A DNA stretch of 64,000 nt, from positions 372,001-436,000 of the forward strand of contig JASBNA010000039.1 in the NCBI GenBank assembly GCA_038087015.1, read 5' to 3'. A program made the position numbers and the translations under genes. The DNA is from Cerrena zonata. Its lineage: Eukaryota; Basidiomycota; Agaricomycetes; Polyporales; Cerrenaceae. The notes under the pieces are model-generated. The model was not told the DNA's origin. It ran no database searches and saw nothing but the letters and a program-made list of their open reading frames with translations. Positions 25,249 through 37,522 of this stretch are shown one piece after another (the first letter of the stretch is position 1; each line of letters opens with the position of its first letter).

Positions 25249-27310
25249 ATGTCACCGCATTCAGTACTAGAACCCTCGACACCGCTCGCTTGGGGGACAT
25301 CTGCAGCGACTATGGGCCTTTCCAACGATATATTGTCGCGAATATGGGTCATGATCATTCTCTTCTGCGTCTCCCTCTTCGGTAAGTTTTGTTCATTGTC
25401 TTCTACACCAATATACATTAACCATTCGCTCCACCTCCCTTTCAAGCCGCGTGGTTTCCTACGCTTTCGAAACGAATACAGCGCATCCGTGTCCCACGAA
25501 TCGTCTTCTTTATTGGGAAACACTTTGGCACAGGTGTCATCCTATCGACAGCCTTTGTACATCTGCTACAAGAGGCTTTTGAAAACCTAGGTCATCCCCT
25601 CGTAAAAGCGAGATGGGGGATTGGAAAATGGACTGGGCTTATAGTGTGCGTACCTCCCTTTCATACAGGGTATGATCTGATAATGTATGGTGTAGGCTGG
25701 GCTCGTTGCTTGTTATTTTCCTGATAGAATGTACGTTTGTCCCTTTTCGGACTTTTTAAGAATCAGGTTTTTCTAATCTCACATATTGTACATATATAGA
25801 CATATCCACATCTTTTGTAGACCGTCTACAGTCATATTCATCGCCTGCATCAACCCCGCCTCATTCTTCGTCACCATCCCGTGCATCCTCCGCACATCCC
25901 ATTCGAACACATGAACCCGAATCCCTCGAGGACTCAGAACATGCTCCATTGCTTTCCAATCCTACGAACGAATATGGGACACTCCCAGTGCACCATCATC
26001 ACGAACACCCAATCGATGGTGTACCTCACCCTCACCAAGAACACCTCCCTCACCGCTCTGTCTCCGTAGCGGCTATCCCACCGCCCCAAGCGGCAGAAGA
26101 TGACATCTTCTCAGGAGGTCACCACCGTTTTGAATCTCGTTCATCTCACTCTCATCATTCCGGCGGACCCGGGCGAAGACAATCCCTGCAGAAGATATCA
26201 GAAGATTTCCAGGTGACTGCGACACCGGTAGGATCGCAGAGGCTGAAAACTACTAATGGTAGTAAAGATACTCATGGACATGATCATGGCGCTCATCATC
26301 GTCCGCATAATATGAGCCATACGCATGATCATGGACATGTGCATTTGACGATGGAGGAGTGGGATCCTGATTCGGGACGGGATGAAGAGGAAGTGGAGGT
26401 GACTGCTGAGGTGAAGATCGGGCATCGGAGACAGGTTGTTGGAATTTTGGTAAGATTCGTCTTTCCCTATGATGACATCACATTTACTAAAAGGACGTCG
26501 CTAATGTTTTTTGTAGATGCTGCAAATTGGAATCATGATACATTCGTTGGTTATCGGCCTAACTTTGGCTATAACCACCGGATCTGAATTTAGTAAGCCT
26601 CATAAATTCCTAGCTTTCGTCCCCACCTAATCCAAATTTTTTCCATTTTAGCCTCCTTGGTTGCCGCAATCATATTTCACCAGCTCTTCGAAGGCCTGTC
26701 GTTAGGCATCCGGATAGCTAATCTTCCATCGACACCCGCCAATGGTAAGTTTCATTTTAGCACCATTGTTTGCGGTCGTCGACCTTATTTATTTATTCTA
26801 GCTGGCTGGATTCGTCGAATATTCAAACTCTCACTCGCTTTCACATTCGCCATCACCACACCTATAGGCATCGCTATCGGCCTCGCCACATTCGGACACG
26901 GGAAAGCCGATGCCGGTATGTCTTCTCCCCACCCTCCACTACCCACAAAATAAATACTAAAACCCATTTGGTAGCTTACTTGAAACTCATACAAGGCCTC
27001 ATGTCCGCGATATCTGCTGGGATGCTGATTTACGCTGCTTGTGTCGAGATGCTTGCGGGTGATTTCGTGATGGATCCTTTGCTTTGGAGAAGTAGTATTA
27101 AGAGACAGGTGCTTGCGGTTGTGAGTGTGTTTATGGGGGTGGCGGGGATGGCTCTTATTGGGTGAGTGTTCTGTTTTTGTGAGTGAGAAACCAGGTGACT
27201 GATTGTTTTTGTGTGCATTGTGCGCGGTAATCATTAGCTTGTGAGTCCTTTTCTTTCCGAATATTATGGGAATCTGAGTTGCTGACGCCGGTGTTTGCAG
27301 GTGGGATTAG
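25249..27310 (+). CDS. ZIP-family zinc transporter, copy 1 (complete)
   Basis: The protein has an N-terminal membrane segment (IWVMIILFCVSLFAAWFPTL), then HFGTGVILSTAFVHLLQEAF (TM2 with the conserved His), a TM3 (VLGSLLVIFLIEY), a long cytoplasmic loop rich in His (HHHHEHP, HSHHSGG, HGHDHGAHH, HTHDHGHVHL), and the ZIP core: GIMIHSLVIGLTLAITTGSEF (TM4) and IIFHQLFEGLSLGIRI (TM5). Helices TPIGIAIGLATFG and GMLIYAACVEMLAGDF follow. These motifs define fungal Zrt-type importers that carry zinc or iron into the cytosol; the His loop may bind or sense metal. The ATG at 25249 is chosen, with 25312 as alternative. A 3-nt exon (27238-27240) may be used near the end. The ZIP and OCD genes are convergent, about 200 bp apart. 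Confidence 0.9.
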
Positions 27311-27506
27311 ATCTATACCTCCTTTACCCATACTCTCTCTGGACGGTGTATCATATCGGTTTGTATAATTATCTGTACTCCAGGTTTGCGACGTCCATCA
27401 CGCCGCAAGATATCATATATATCCATGTATCCACATATCATCATATCTTTACAAGATTTTCTAGATTCGTCTCGTCTATCCACCCCAGTGTTGTATAGAC
27501 ATTCTA

Positions 27507-28747
27507 TTATAAATCGACATAAACACCAACCCCCAACTCTTTCGCTCTCTTCATCACAGCATGGGCAATCGCCACATCTTGCACACCCACTCCTACCGAT
27601 TTGAATATCGTCACGTCGCCTGCCGATTGAACGTCCTCGATTAATTCGGTTCGTGAGGACCATTGGACTGGTTGAGTGTCCTTGTTGAAATCGTAGAGCG
27701 TGCCGAGTTCGATCCAGTTTGAGATGGGAAGTTTGGCGGTTAGTAGTTCTCCTGCTTCTTCCTGTATTGGCGCGTTCGTAAGTGCAAATGACCATGCAAA
27801 ATAGGTGAAAGTATATAATATCTTACCTCGCATGCTTCCTTCGAATCGACTACAACTTTCCCAGCTCGTAATACCAACTCACTATCAATCTCATGCATGG
27901 TCGGTTTATACGACCCAATCAAACACAAATGCGTCCCCGGAGTCACGAACGAAGAAGGGAACAACGGCACAGTCGAACTCGTCGCAGTGACCACAATACT
28001 CGCATCCCTCAGACTCTCCTTCAACCCCCCACGTTGGTCTTCAGGTAATGAAGGATCCGGGAGTTCTTTAGCTTCGAATTTGATGGGGTTGGGGAATTGG
28101 GTTTGGAGAGAGGTGAGGAGGGAGGTGAGGCGGGGGTTGAGGGATCGGTTGTAGATGATGACGTGGGTGATGGTTGGGTAGTGCGTGAGGAAGAGGGTTA
28201 TGTGTGCGGATATTTGTGCGCCTGCTCCGAATGTGATTAGTTTGGTAGGGGGTTTGGAGGTGGGGAGTAGGAGGCGAGTGGCCAATAGAGAGCCTATATA
28301 AAATAAAATATAGAATTAACATATGCCCGTACAACAACAAAAGGGAAAGCTAATTAATTGAGAACGACGATCTTTACCAGCAGCGTTCCTCACAGCAGTA
28401 AGTTTACTCGCATTAACAACCCCATTCACCCTCCCACTCTCTTCATCAAACACAAACGTACTCCCCGGAAGTCCCTTTTCTCTCACCTCCAAAGGAGCAC
28501 TAGCCGAAGGGACAGAAACTACTTTGATGGCGGTACCGATGGAGGAGATGCGGGAGGGCATGAAGAGACCTGTGTGGTTCTGCATGGGGATGGCGATTCG
28601 TTGAGGCTGGGTGATATTGTTAGAGGTGGATGATGTGGGGGAGGAGAGTTGGGAGAAAACTAGAGCCATTAGGTTGACGAGGTCGTCTGGGGATAGTTTA
28701 GAGACCACTCTGTCCACATCATTTGCGGATAGGATGAGGGTAGACAT
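27507..28747 (-). CDS. Ornithine cyclodeaminase/mu-crystallin family protein, copy 1
   Basis: Three exons from ATG 28747 to stop 27507. The N-terminal part carries the dimer/substrate region (PQRIAIPMQNHTGLFMPSRI, then GTAIKVVS), and GSTFVFDEESGRVNGVVNASKLTAVRNAAG is typical of the family. The Rossmann segment has FGAGAQISAHI (GxGxQ for NAD(P)). It is followed by DASIVVTATSSTVPLF and GTHLCLIGSYKPTMHEID, both family hallmarks. Members include ornithine cyclodeaminase, ketimine reductase and alanine dehydrogenase, so the actual reaction cannot be named. Cytosolic; no targeting signal. A near-identical second copy lies at 36269-37522. Confidence 0.9.
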
Positions 28748-28889
28748 GATGTTTATTTAATATTTATGCTAGGGAAAAAAATCGAATGAGCACGTTGAGC
28801 ATATATAAAAATGAAGATATACTTTCTACTAGGATTATGCCTTGCACTGGTGTAGTACTGAACAGTACATACATACTGGCCGACTTCAA

Positions 28890-29335
28890 GTTTACCTTTC
28901 AGTGCAGATTCTGCAGAACTCCGAGTCAAGTCACCGGCCCGGTCATCCGTGTATTCCCCCGCTACAGGAGGCTACACCCGACTACTTCAACTTGTCTACA
29001 ACGACGATCTCAAAATTCGAATACGAATCGTTTGGCCTTTATGCCACCCGAATCCACTTATTAGTACTGCAACTTCTTTCTCCAATGTGTTCAGCTCGAT
29101 TTCTCCCAGCGCACAGATGGAAAGAACTCTGGAATCTGAACACTTTGACTGGTCGCTTCTGTCTGCAACTTCTTCAAAGGACACGGATAACCCGCAAGGA
29201 GCTCGATTTTGGGCCCGGATGTTTCTTTACACCTGTTTAGAATGCCCATCGTGCAAAAATAGCGACAGAGTTGAACCAAGGCGCTGGTTGCAGGCCAAGT
29301 GTTCTGTCTATCGTTCAGAACCTCCGTTTTGAATT
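28890..29335 (+). pseudogene. Repeated ORF remnant, copy 1
   Basis: An open frame with the block DDLKIRIRIVWPLCHPN and later EHFDWSLLSATSS is repeated at 37640-37930 in the same frame (DDLKTRIRIVWPLCHID, EHFDWSLLSTTS). Copy 2 stops soon after. The conserved frame suggests decay of a former coding exon. Family not recognised. Confidence 0.4.
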
Positions 29336-29677
29336 CAAAAAGCTTATGTGGCATCTTAAGAAGCACCGCTGGCTGCGTTTCGACACGATCCCTTAGCGGA
29401 ATCCATCCAGACCGTGTCGTTCTGCTTTTGGAATCATATCAACATGTGTATCAGGTGAGGCGAACAGAGTCACTCATCAATGCTTGTATAGTACTTACGC
29501 GTAAAATGACTTGCCCCCTACAGTGTTCAACGTAAAGTCCTCGGACCTGTGCTTTCCCATCTGTACACCAATGCCGAACGTTGACAGCTCTATGCCGCCC
29601 AATCATTTTCTACAAAGGTTAGTACCTGTTATCTGTGAACATCCAACTTAGTCCCCTTGCGAAGGCCCCCCCAAGAG

Positions 29678-30834
29678 ATGGCCCGCCCCCAGCGCCGCCA
29701 GCGTCCCCGAGGAGGACGACACCAAAGTCAGAGATCGTCTACACCACACCGGTGTAGCACTTTCCTCAAAAACGGAGCGGCGGGCTGCAACAAGTGGATC
29801 ACCTCACTCAAACGATGCGATGAGCACCAGATAGAGTATATTGGCCTGACAAAAGAATACAAGAGACATGCCGAGCTCGCTGATTTGCTCGAAACTTCCG
29901 CTTCTATCCCCCTTCAAGCCATAGACCTCCTTCAGAACTCTGAGGAGGCGCAACAGAGGTTGAGAGCTGTTGACGAATTTATCGAAGCGATTTCTTCAGA
30001 GATCCAAGAGCGGAAGACACATCATCGGAGATTCTTCGAGAATAGTATGTACGATACACATACAATCGAGTACTTTTGCTAAAGGTGCTGGTAGTCGATC
30101 GGGGCCATGCTGAATATATCAAGATACGAGAAGAAAGGATGACAACAGCGGTGACAATCCGTACTGTCCTTGATGCAAAACGCAACGCGTTGCTCCAGGC
30201 CGAAAGTAGATCCAGCCTGAGGGCGGTTGTGGATGGGAAGAAAAATATCACGAGTAAGGTTTCGTTTTATTCAATGCATAGATGCATTTTGCTTACCATT
30301 AATCAATGAGACGCAGCCGGCCCCACCCCTAGCAAATATTGGTCTTCCGCCGAACCAACCACACCGAAGCCCATACACGATGCACAACCTAGAAGAGCGA
30401 CCCAGTACTCTTATCGTTCGCAACTGCAGAACCATCACATCCAGCCACAACCACCACCCATTTCCCCTCGTCCGACCCCGCTCAAAACGTCAAATGGTAA
30501 GACTCTTATCTTTTCGTTCAATTACGGACAACGAAATTGATATTTGTGCTATGCAGGTCATACATATCATTCAGACCGTGTTACCAGACCTCCTGTATCA
30601 GAGATACCTTTATCACCTATGGGCATCAACGCCAACACCAACACTCAATCCACGTCTCATAGTTACAGATACTCAACCTCCGGCCCTTCCATTGCTCCAC
30701 CGCATGGAGCAACTCTGCTGTTTGATTCTTACGGGAATTTCCACAGTATCTCGCGTCCCAGGCGTCGGTCATGGTTGGGCTCTATATGGCATTGGATTGT
30801 GAACTTGCAATGTTGGACTATGCCCTTAGCCTAG
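29678..30834 (+). CDS. Cys-rich coiled-coil family protein A
   Basis: Exons 29678-30044, 30095-30253, 30317-30496 and 30557-30834 (327 residues). The N-terminal region has Cys/His spacing C-x10-C-x9-C-x2-H (RCSTF..GCNKW..RCDEHQIEY), which could bind a metal. An alpha-helical, Glu/Arg-rich region follows (LLQNSEEAQQRLRAVDEFIEAISSEIQ; then VTIRTVLDAKRNALLQAE). After it come a Pro/Gln-rich linker and a conserved end, GSIWHWIVNLQCWTMPLA, which is hydrophobic and may bind membrane or a partner. Two further family members lie at 31788 and 38456, with shared 5' flanks. I do not know this family and give no function. Confidence 0.68.
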
Positions 30835-31106
30835 TTTGAAGTTCAAGGCTGTTCGTGGTTCGAAATGCTACCCTCTTCATCTATTCAGTTACTGCATTCC
30901 AAAAAGAGTTAAATCCAGTTAAGGTCCTTTTCGATCAGCCATTCCACACGCAGAATATACCTCTTTCTGGCAAGACGGAAAAATAGTGTTTTCCTCCGAA
31001 CAGCGTGACACTCAGGCTTGTAGATTCCCTTCAAGTTGGCCCTCGACCCGGCTTATAAGAAGCCTATGCTGAAATCCTCAAAATCACCCCAAGACAACAA
31101 ATCACA
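30835..31106. promoter_or_regulatory. Copy of the helicase promoter region
   Basis: The last 130 bp before 31107 match the flank of the intact helicase start at 41720 (shared GTGACACTC-GGCTTGTAGA and CAACAAATCACAATGG). This is a duplicated promoter in front of a gene stub. Confidence 0.5.
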
Positions 31107-31385
31107 ATGGTTACCGCAAGTTCAGCCACTATAGTACAAGGTATCTTCAATATGGCATGCCCTCCTCTCCGGGTTATGGATACTGAAGAACGATCCTTGA
31201 CAACTGAAGACCTGGACGCCTTCCTTATATCTTCATCCCCTACAACTCTAGGGATATCGGCTATTTACGAGAATGATTGCAAGTTTTCTTCCTTAGTCAC
31301 TGCGACCGTCAGCGTTGTACTTCTCGTCCATCCTATGGACTGGTCTGCAACCCACAAGAGACGTCACGGACATTGTGGACTGTAG
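31107..31385 (+). pseudogene. 5' stub of SF1 helicase gene
   Basis: The 92-residue frame matches the first about 80 residues of the intact gene at 41720-44420: TIVQGIFNMACPPLRV versus TIVQDIFKKVYPSLWV, LTTEDLDAFL versus LTTEYLDVFL, and VVLLVH versus AVLLVH. It then diverges and stops, and no helicase motifs follow. Interpreted as the truncated left-copy helicase of the tandem duplication. Confidence 0.65.
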
Positions 31386-31787
31386 AGAGCATGCCACACT
31401 GGTAGCTAGTGCGGGCAAGGTGGGTGCACGAGGATACTGGCGCCCGATTTCAGACCGTAGCATTCCGGTTTTGAAACCTTATTAGCATGATGTGTATCAG
31501 GTGAGGCGAACAGGTGCAACTACAGAGGGTCAGCTATTGGCAAAAACAAGCTTTATGCCTGCATAGTTCCTGCCCGTCCAACGACTCACTTCCTACAGTA
31601 TTTAACGTAAAGTCCTCGGGATAGTGCTTCCCCGTTTGCAGACCAATGCCGTGAATTGACAGCTGCCTGCCGTCGAATCTTCTACGATTCACGAAGGATA
31701 GTACCTACTGTCTCTGAATATTCCCAAGCTGATGTGTCTATCCTTCACCCCCAGCTTAGTCCCCTCGCAGAGTTTTTCCTCAAAAGA

Positions 31788-33200
31788 ATGGCCCGTTCCA
31801 AGGATTCTCAGGGAGTACAACCTAAAAAGCCTGCACTGCGCCGATGTACCACTCTCCTCGCAGACGCAAAGACGGTTTGCAATAAATTGGTCACTACCAC
31901 AAAGCCACGGTGTCTTAAGCACCAGAGAGAGTATGCTATCTTGACGAGGGCGTACAAGAAACATGCCAAGATCGCCGACTCGCTCTATACTACTGTCGTT
32001 CTTGTCACCTTTAGTGCTGTGAGACTACTTCAGAGCTCTGAGGAGGCACAGCAGAAGTTGAGAGTTATTGATAAGTTTATCCAAACGATCTCGTTAGAGA
32101 TCAGCGGACGAAATACGCATCACCAGAGATTCTTCGAGGAAAGTATGTACGATACTCCCAAATCAGGTACTGTTTCTGCTAATGGTGCCGGTAGCCGATT
32201 CGGGGCATGTCGCCCGTATCAAAGGACAAGAAGCCAAGTTGACAAGGGCAAAAACAATCCGGAACGTCCTTGATGCAAAACGTGAAAACTTGCGACGGGC
32301 AGAAGTCGCATCTGTGCATCGGGATCTTGTATCCATACCACAAAACTTGGCATACCTGCAACAGAACTCCCAGTGTGAGCAAGGTGAGTTTGATTCGTAT
32401 ATCTGGATCCATATATATATACTAGTTTTCACTCATTTTACGTTAAAGGGAAGTCTCATTTCTTCCCTACAGAAGAAAATAATGTCACGGTCGAGCATGA
32501 ATCATACAACGAAGGCAAGTATTTTCTTCTTGTTGCATGCTGTCTTTGCGCTAATGCCTGAGCGGGTCCAGATGCCTATCATTCTGGTACACCATACCCA
32601 GAGATGGTAGTTAATATACCCAAACCTGCAGGTAAATCTCTGTCATGTCTAATACGCCAGAGCTTTGTACTCAATACTGAGTATAGATCCACAAATGACT
32701 TCGGAAAGTGTGTCTGCTTCGACTCATCAATGTTCAGACTCGAAGCATTCCTCGTTGCCTTTACTTCTAAGTCAACCACCAACGCCCGTAATCGATAGAC
32801 CCGTGATAGTTCAAACGCACCCTACGATGCGATCATCGCAAGAGACCCTATGCCAATATCTTCAAATTAAAGACATAGACAAGACGAGGGGCATTACAAG
32901 TAAGATTCCGTTTCGCTAATGCAGAAACATATTTTACTTGATATTAATCCATAATACACAGCTTCATCGTGCGGCCGTGTGTCTGGCAAGTTGTTGCCTC
33001 CCATACCGACCACACTGGTACCCATACACGACGCACATCCCAGTAAAATGGCCGATCAATCTCATAAGAAGGGGTACACGGCGAAAACGTTGTGCACACC
33101 CTTTCTGTTCGCTGTCCTCGCCCTAATGGCCATCTTGGTGTGTAACTTTGTTGTACGGCTGGTGTCCAACCCGCGAAGTTGTAGAATTGGATTACGCTAG
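31788..33200 (+). CDS. Cys-rich coiled-coil family protein B, divergent C-terminus
   Basis: The first exon (31788 to about 32141) encodes MARSKDSQG and then the family Cys pattern (RCTTLL..VCNKL..RCLKHQREY), followed by LLQSSEEAQQKLRVIDKFIQTISLEI. The next exon (from TCGGGG near 32196) encodes ARIKGQEAKLTRAKTIRNVLDAKRENLRRAE. Later exons up to 33200 are tentative. The final one ends with a membrane-type segment (FLFAVLALMAILVCNFVV) instead of the WHWIVNLQCW tail of protein A. Middle exons share blocks with protein C, such as QCSDS and PVIDRP. It could be an intact gene or a decaying one; the exon chain between 32400 and 32980 is not certain. Confidence 0.5.
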
Positions 33201-34107
33201 CGGCGTTGACACGGGGATCGTCTGAAATGATATGCACTTCCCAAAGGGCAGGCAGTCATGTCTGCTTCTTGCAAGCTCCAGATGGAGGGGTGGTTGAGCG
33301 GATTGGTTTTAGGCTGTACAGGTGGGACCCCTGACTAGTCCGAATTGACACTTTATGGTCCTCTCAACATTGATTTACTGTGGACTATGTAGTAGACGTC
33401 ATATTTCGCCGGATAACACCAAATATACCATTGGAAATCTCAGACCCAAACGGCTTTTTGTTTGTGATCGATTGTGATCTCGCGTTCAGCTTGTCTTTTG
33501 TTGTAAATAGGATATTAACCATAACGGTCCATTTCTGTATTCTACTCTGAGATCTGGGTAATTAGGTCTTGCTTCCGAGTCGCCCATCTGCGACTGACTC
33601 AGGAGCCAAATTTCAATCACCGTTTCCCAATGTCCATGTAAAAGGCGTCGCTGAGGCAAATAAGGAAGATCCGCGCTCCGATATGTTCGCTTGCAGGCCA
33701 GGAATCGCGGAGCGTGGCATAGCACCCATTGAGTTAACCCACCCGCATGATAAAGGTATGATGGAAACGACAGGTAGATATGAAGGGAGATACAGCGAAC
33801 ACGTTGTGTACATCCTTTCTGTCCTGATGCAATAGCTTCCGTCTTAATGTATAATATATCTGTACAGCGCTGCTCAAGTTGTGGAATTCGAAGAGTATGA
33901 AATGACATGCACCCCCCAAAGGGCAGGCAACCTTGTTTCCAAGTTCCAGTTGAGCGGATAGATGGGACCCCCGACTCTGAGTCGGAGCTTGAATATGTTT
34001 TCAAGCCCGAAATGATTTAGACTGTGTCAGTGGTAAATGTCATATTTCAGTTCTAATCGAGCTCCACACGCCAAATATATTTCTCAGGCCTAAAGTAGTA
34101 TTCTTGG
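33201..34107. repeat. Non-coding interval with dispersed repeat copies
   Basis: Contains two copies of a conserved non-coding block centred on CCCAAAGGGCAGGCA (33240-33254 and 33916-33930). A third copy is at 41019-41033. The longer stretch 33280-33480 matches 41098-41338. No gene is supported. Confidence 0.55.
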
Positions 34108-34154
34108 TTGGGACTGATCCCACCTCCGAGTCACTCAAGCGCTATATATACCTA

Positions 34155-35930
34155 CAAACACTTTGACACAGGTGTCATCCTATCGACAGCATTTGTGCAT
34201 CTGCTACAAGAGGCCCTTGAAAACCTAGGTCATCCCCTTGTGAAAGCGCGGTGGGGGATTGGAAAATGGACTGGGCTCATAGTGTGCGTACCTCCCTATC
34301 ATTCCGGGTATGATCTGATGATGTATGGTTTAGGCTGGGCTCGTTACTTGTTATTTTCCTGATAGAATGTACGTATTATCCTCTTTCGGGCTTTTTAAGA
34401 ATCTGGTTTTCTAATTTCACAATTGTACATATATAGACATATCTACATCTTTTGTAGACCGTCTACAATCATATTCATCTCCTGCATCAACCCCGCCTCA
34501 CTCCTCATCACCATCCCGTGCATCCTCCGCACATCCCATTCGAACACACGAACCCGAATCCCTCGAAGATTCAGAACATGCTCCATTACTTTCCAATCCT
34601 ACGAACGAATATGGGACACTTCCAGTGCACCATCATCACGAACACCCAATCGATGGTTTACCTCACCAAGAACACCTCCCTCACCGTTCTGTCTCCGTAG
34701 CGGCTATCCCACCGCCCCAAGCGGCAGAAGACGACATCTTCTCAGGAGGTCACCACCGTTTTGAATCTCGTTCATCCCACTCTCATCATTCCGGTGGTCC
34801 AGGACGCCGACAATCCTTGCAGAAGATATCAGAAGATTTCCAGGTGACTGCGACACCGGTAGGATCGCAGAGGGTGAAGACTACTAGTGGTAGTAAGGAT
34901 ACTCATGGGCATGATCATGGCGCTCATCATCGTCCGCATAATATGAGCCATACGCATGACCATGGGCATGTGCATTTGACGATGGAGGAGTGGGATCCTG
35001 ATTCGGGACGGGATGAAGAGGAGGTGGAGGTGACTGCTGAGGTGAAGATTGGGCATCGGAGACAGGTTGTTGGGATTTTGGTAAGTTCCGTTTTTCTTTT
35101 TTTTTTCACGAAAAGGACTCTTCTAGCATGTTTTGTAGATGTTGCAAATTGGTATCATGATCCATTCGTTGGTTATTGGTTTGACTTTGGCTATAACCAC
35201 CGGGTCTGAATTTAGTAAGCTCCATAGATTCCCAGTTTTCGTCCCCACCTAACCCGGGTTTTCTAGCCTCTTTGGTTGCCGCAATCATTTTTCACCAACT
35301 CTTCGAAGGCCTATCGTTAGGTATTCGGATAGCTAACCTTCCATCGACACCCGCCAATGGTAAATTGTATTCTAGCACAATTCTACCGTACTACTTATAC
35401 TAATTGTTCTTAGCTGGATGGATTCGCCGAATATTCAAACTCTCACTCGCATTCACATTCGCCATCACCACACCTATAGGCATCGCTATCGGCCTCGCCA
35501 CATTCGGACACGGGAAAGCTGATGCCGGTACGTCTTCTTCTTCTCCCCACCCTTCACCACCTTATAAATAAATACTCAAATCCGTTTGGTAGCTTACCTG
35601 AAACTCATTCAAGGCCTCATGTCTGCGATATCTGCTGGAATGCTGATTTACGCTGCTTGTGTCGAGATGCTTGCTGGCGATTTCGTGATGGATCCTTTGC
35701 TTTGGAGAAGTAGTATTAAGAGACAGGTGCTTGCGGTGGTGAGTGTGTTTATGGGGGTGGCGGGGATGGCTCTCATTGGGTGAGCGTTTTTGTTTTTTTT
35801 TCGTAAGAAACTGAATGACTGATTGTTTTTTGTGTGCATTGTGCGCGGTAATCATTAGCTTGTGAGTCCTTTTCTTTCCGAATATTATGGGAATCTGGGT
35901 TGCTGACGCGGTGTTCGCAGGTGGGATTAG
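34155..35930 (+). pseudogene. ZIP-family transporter, copy 2, 5'-truncated
   Basis: From CACTTTGACACAGGTGTC at about 34157 the sequence follows ZIP copy 1 exon by exon, with the same introns, His-rich loop and core helices (IIFHQLFEGLSLGIRI). The first exon and the start of the second (first membrane helix and KR-rich loop) are absent, and the frame upstream has no ATG before the break. The stop is at 35928-35930, and the 3-nt exon site is conserved at 35859-35861. Most exons remain open, so the truncation is recent or the body is still under constraint. The gene cannot make a normal transporter unless a new upstream exon supplies a start. Confidence 0.75.
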
Positions 35931-36268
35931 ATCTATACCTTCTTTACCCATACTCTCTCTGGACGATGTATCATATCGGTTTGTATAATTATCTGTACTC
36001 CAGGTTTGCGGTTTCTATCACGCTGCAGAATATCACATATATCACATGTATCCACATATCAACATCTACAGACTTTTTCTTTTCTAGACTCTACGGTTTT
36101 TTTGATTCCAGGCTTAACGTTCGCGAGGGCCGAGCCCTATGTCAGACGGAATGGCACAAGTACACTACAGATAATAAACAACTTATTCCTCCAACCTCAA
36201 ACATCAGCACTCTACGGTTCATTCTGCTTAACTGCCTCACACTGTCAAAGTGTTATATATACTTTCTA

Positions 36269-37522
36269 TTATAGATCGACATAAACACCAACATCCAGCT
36301 CTTTCGCTCTCTTCATCACAGCATGGGCAATCGCCACATCCTGCACGCCCACTCCTACCGATTTGAAAATCGTCACGTCGCCTGCGGATCGGACGTCCTC
36401 GATTAATTCGGCTCGTGAAGTCCATTGCACTGGTCGCGCATCCTTGTTAAAATCGTAGAGCGTGCCAAGTTCAATCCAGTTTGAGAGGGGAAGCTTGGCG
36501 GTTAATAGTTCTCCTGCTTCTTCCTGTATTGAAGGTTTCGTAAGTTTAAGTGTCGATGCGAAAAAGGTAAAGGCATGATCTTACCTCGCATGCTTCCTTC
36601 GAATCGACTATAACCTTCCCAGCTCGTAATACTAACTCGCTGTCAATCTCGTGCATGGTCGGTTTATACGACCCAATTAGACATAAATGTGTCCCAGGAG
36701 TCACAAAAGACGAAGGGAACAACGGTACAGTCGAACTCGTCGCAGTGACAACAATGCTCGCATCCCTCAGAGTCTCCTTCAATCCCCCACGTTGGTCTTC
36801 AGGTAATGAAGGATCCGGGAGTTCTTTAGCTTCGAATTTGATGAGGTCGGGGAATTGAGTTTGGAGAGAGGTAAGGAGGGAGGTGAGGCGTGAGTTGAGG
36901 GATCGGTTGTAGATAATGACGTGGGTGATGGTTGGGTAGTGCGTGAGGAAGAGGATTATGTGTGCGGATATTTGTGCGCCTGCTCCGAATGTGATGAGTT
37001 TGGTAGGGGGTTTGGAGGTGGGGAGTAGGAGACGAGTGGCCAACAGTGAGCCTAAAAGGTGGAAAGATATAACATAATCAGCATATGTACGTACAATAGA
37101 TATTGCAGCATTAGGGAAAAAATACTAATTTTGGAACGACGATCTGTACCAGCAGCATTCCTCACAGCAGTAAGTTTACTCGCATTAACAACCCCATTCA
37201 CCCTCCCACTCTCTTCATCAAACACAAACGTACTCCCCGGAAGACCCTGTTCTCTCACCTCCAAAGGGGCACCAGCAGAAGGAACAGAAACTACCTTGAT
37301 GGCAGTGCCGATGGAGGAGATGCGGGAGGGCATGAAGAGACCTGTGTGGTTCTGCATGGGGATGGCGATTCGTTGAGGTTGGGTGATATTGTTATTAGAG
37401 GTGGATGATGTGGGGGAGGAGAGTTGGGAGAAAACGAGGGCCATCAGGTTGACTAGGTCGTCTGGAGTTAGTTCAGAGACCACTCTGTCTACATCCTTTG
37501 CGGATAGGATGAGGGTAGACAT
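36269..37522 (-). CDS. Ornithine cyclodeaminase/mu-crystallin family protein, copy 2
   Basis: Near-identical paralogue of 27507-28747 with the same three exons, and intact. It keeps PQRIAIPMQNHTGLFMPSRI, FGAGAQISAHI and the C-terminal VGVGVQDVAIAHAVMKRAKE. Differences are mainly conservative (an extra Asn in the TSNN run, SAGA for SASA, DVGV for LGVG). Unlike its neighbouring ZIP copy it lacks any break, so both enzymes are probably expressed. Reaction unknown within the family. Confidence 0.88.

Noticed and set aside
34108..34362. Start of ZIP copy 2 at 34108
   Set aside because: The codon is TTG, not ATG; no ATG is in frame before the core helices.
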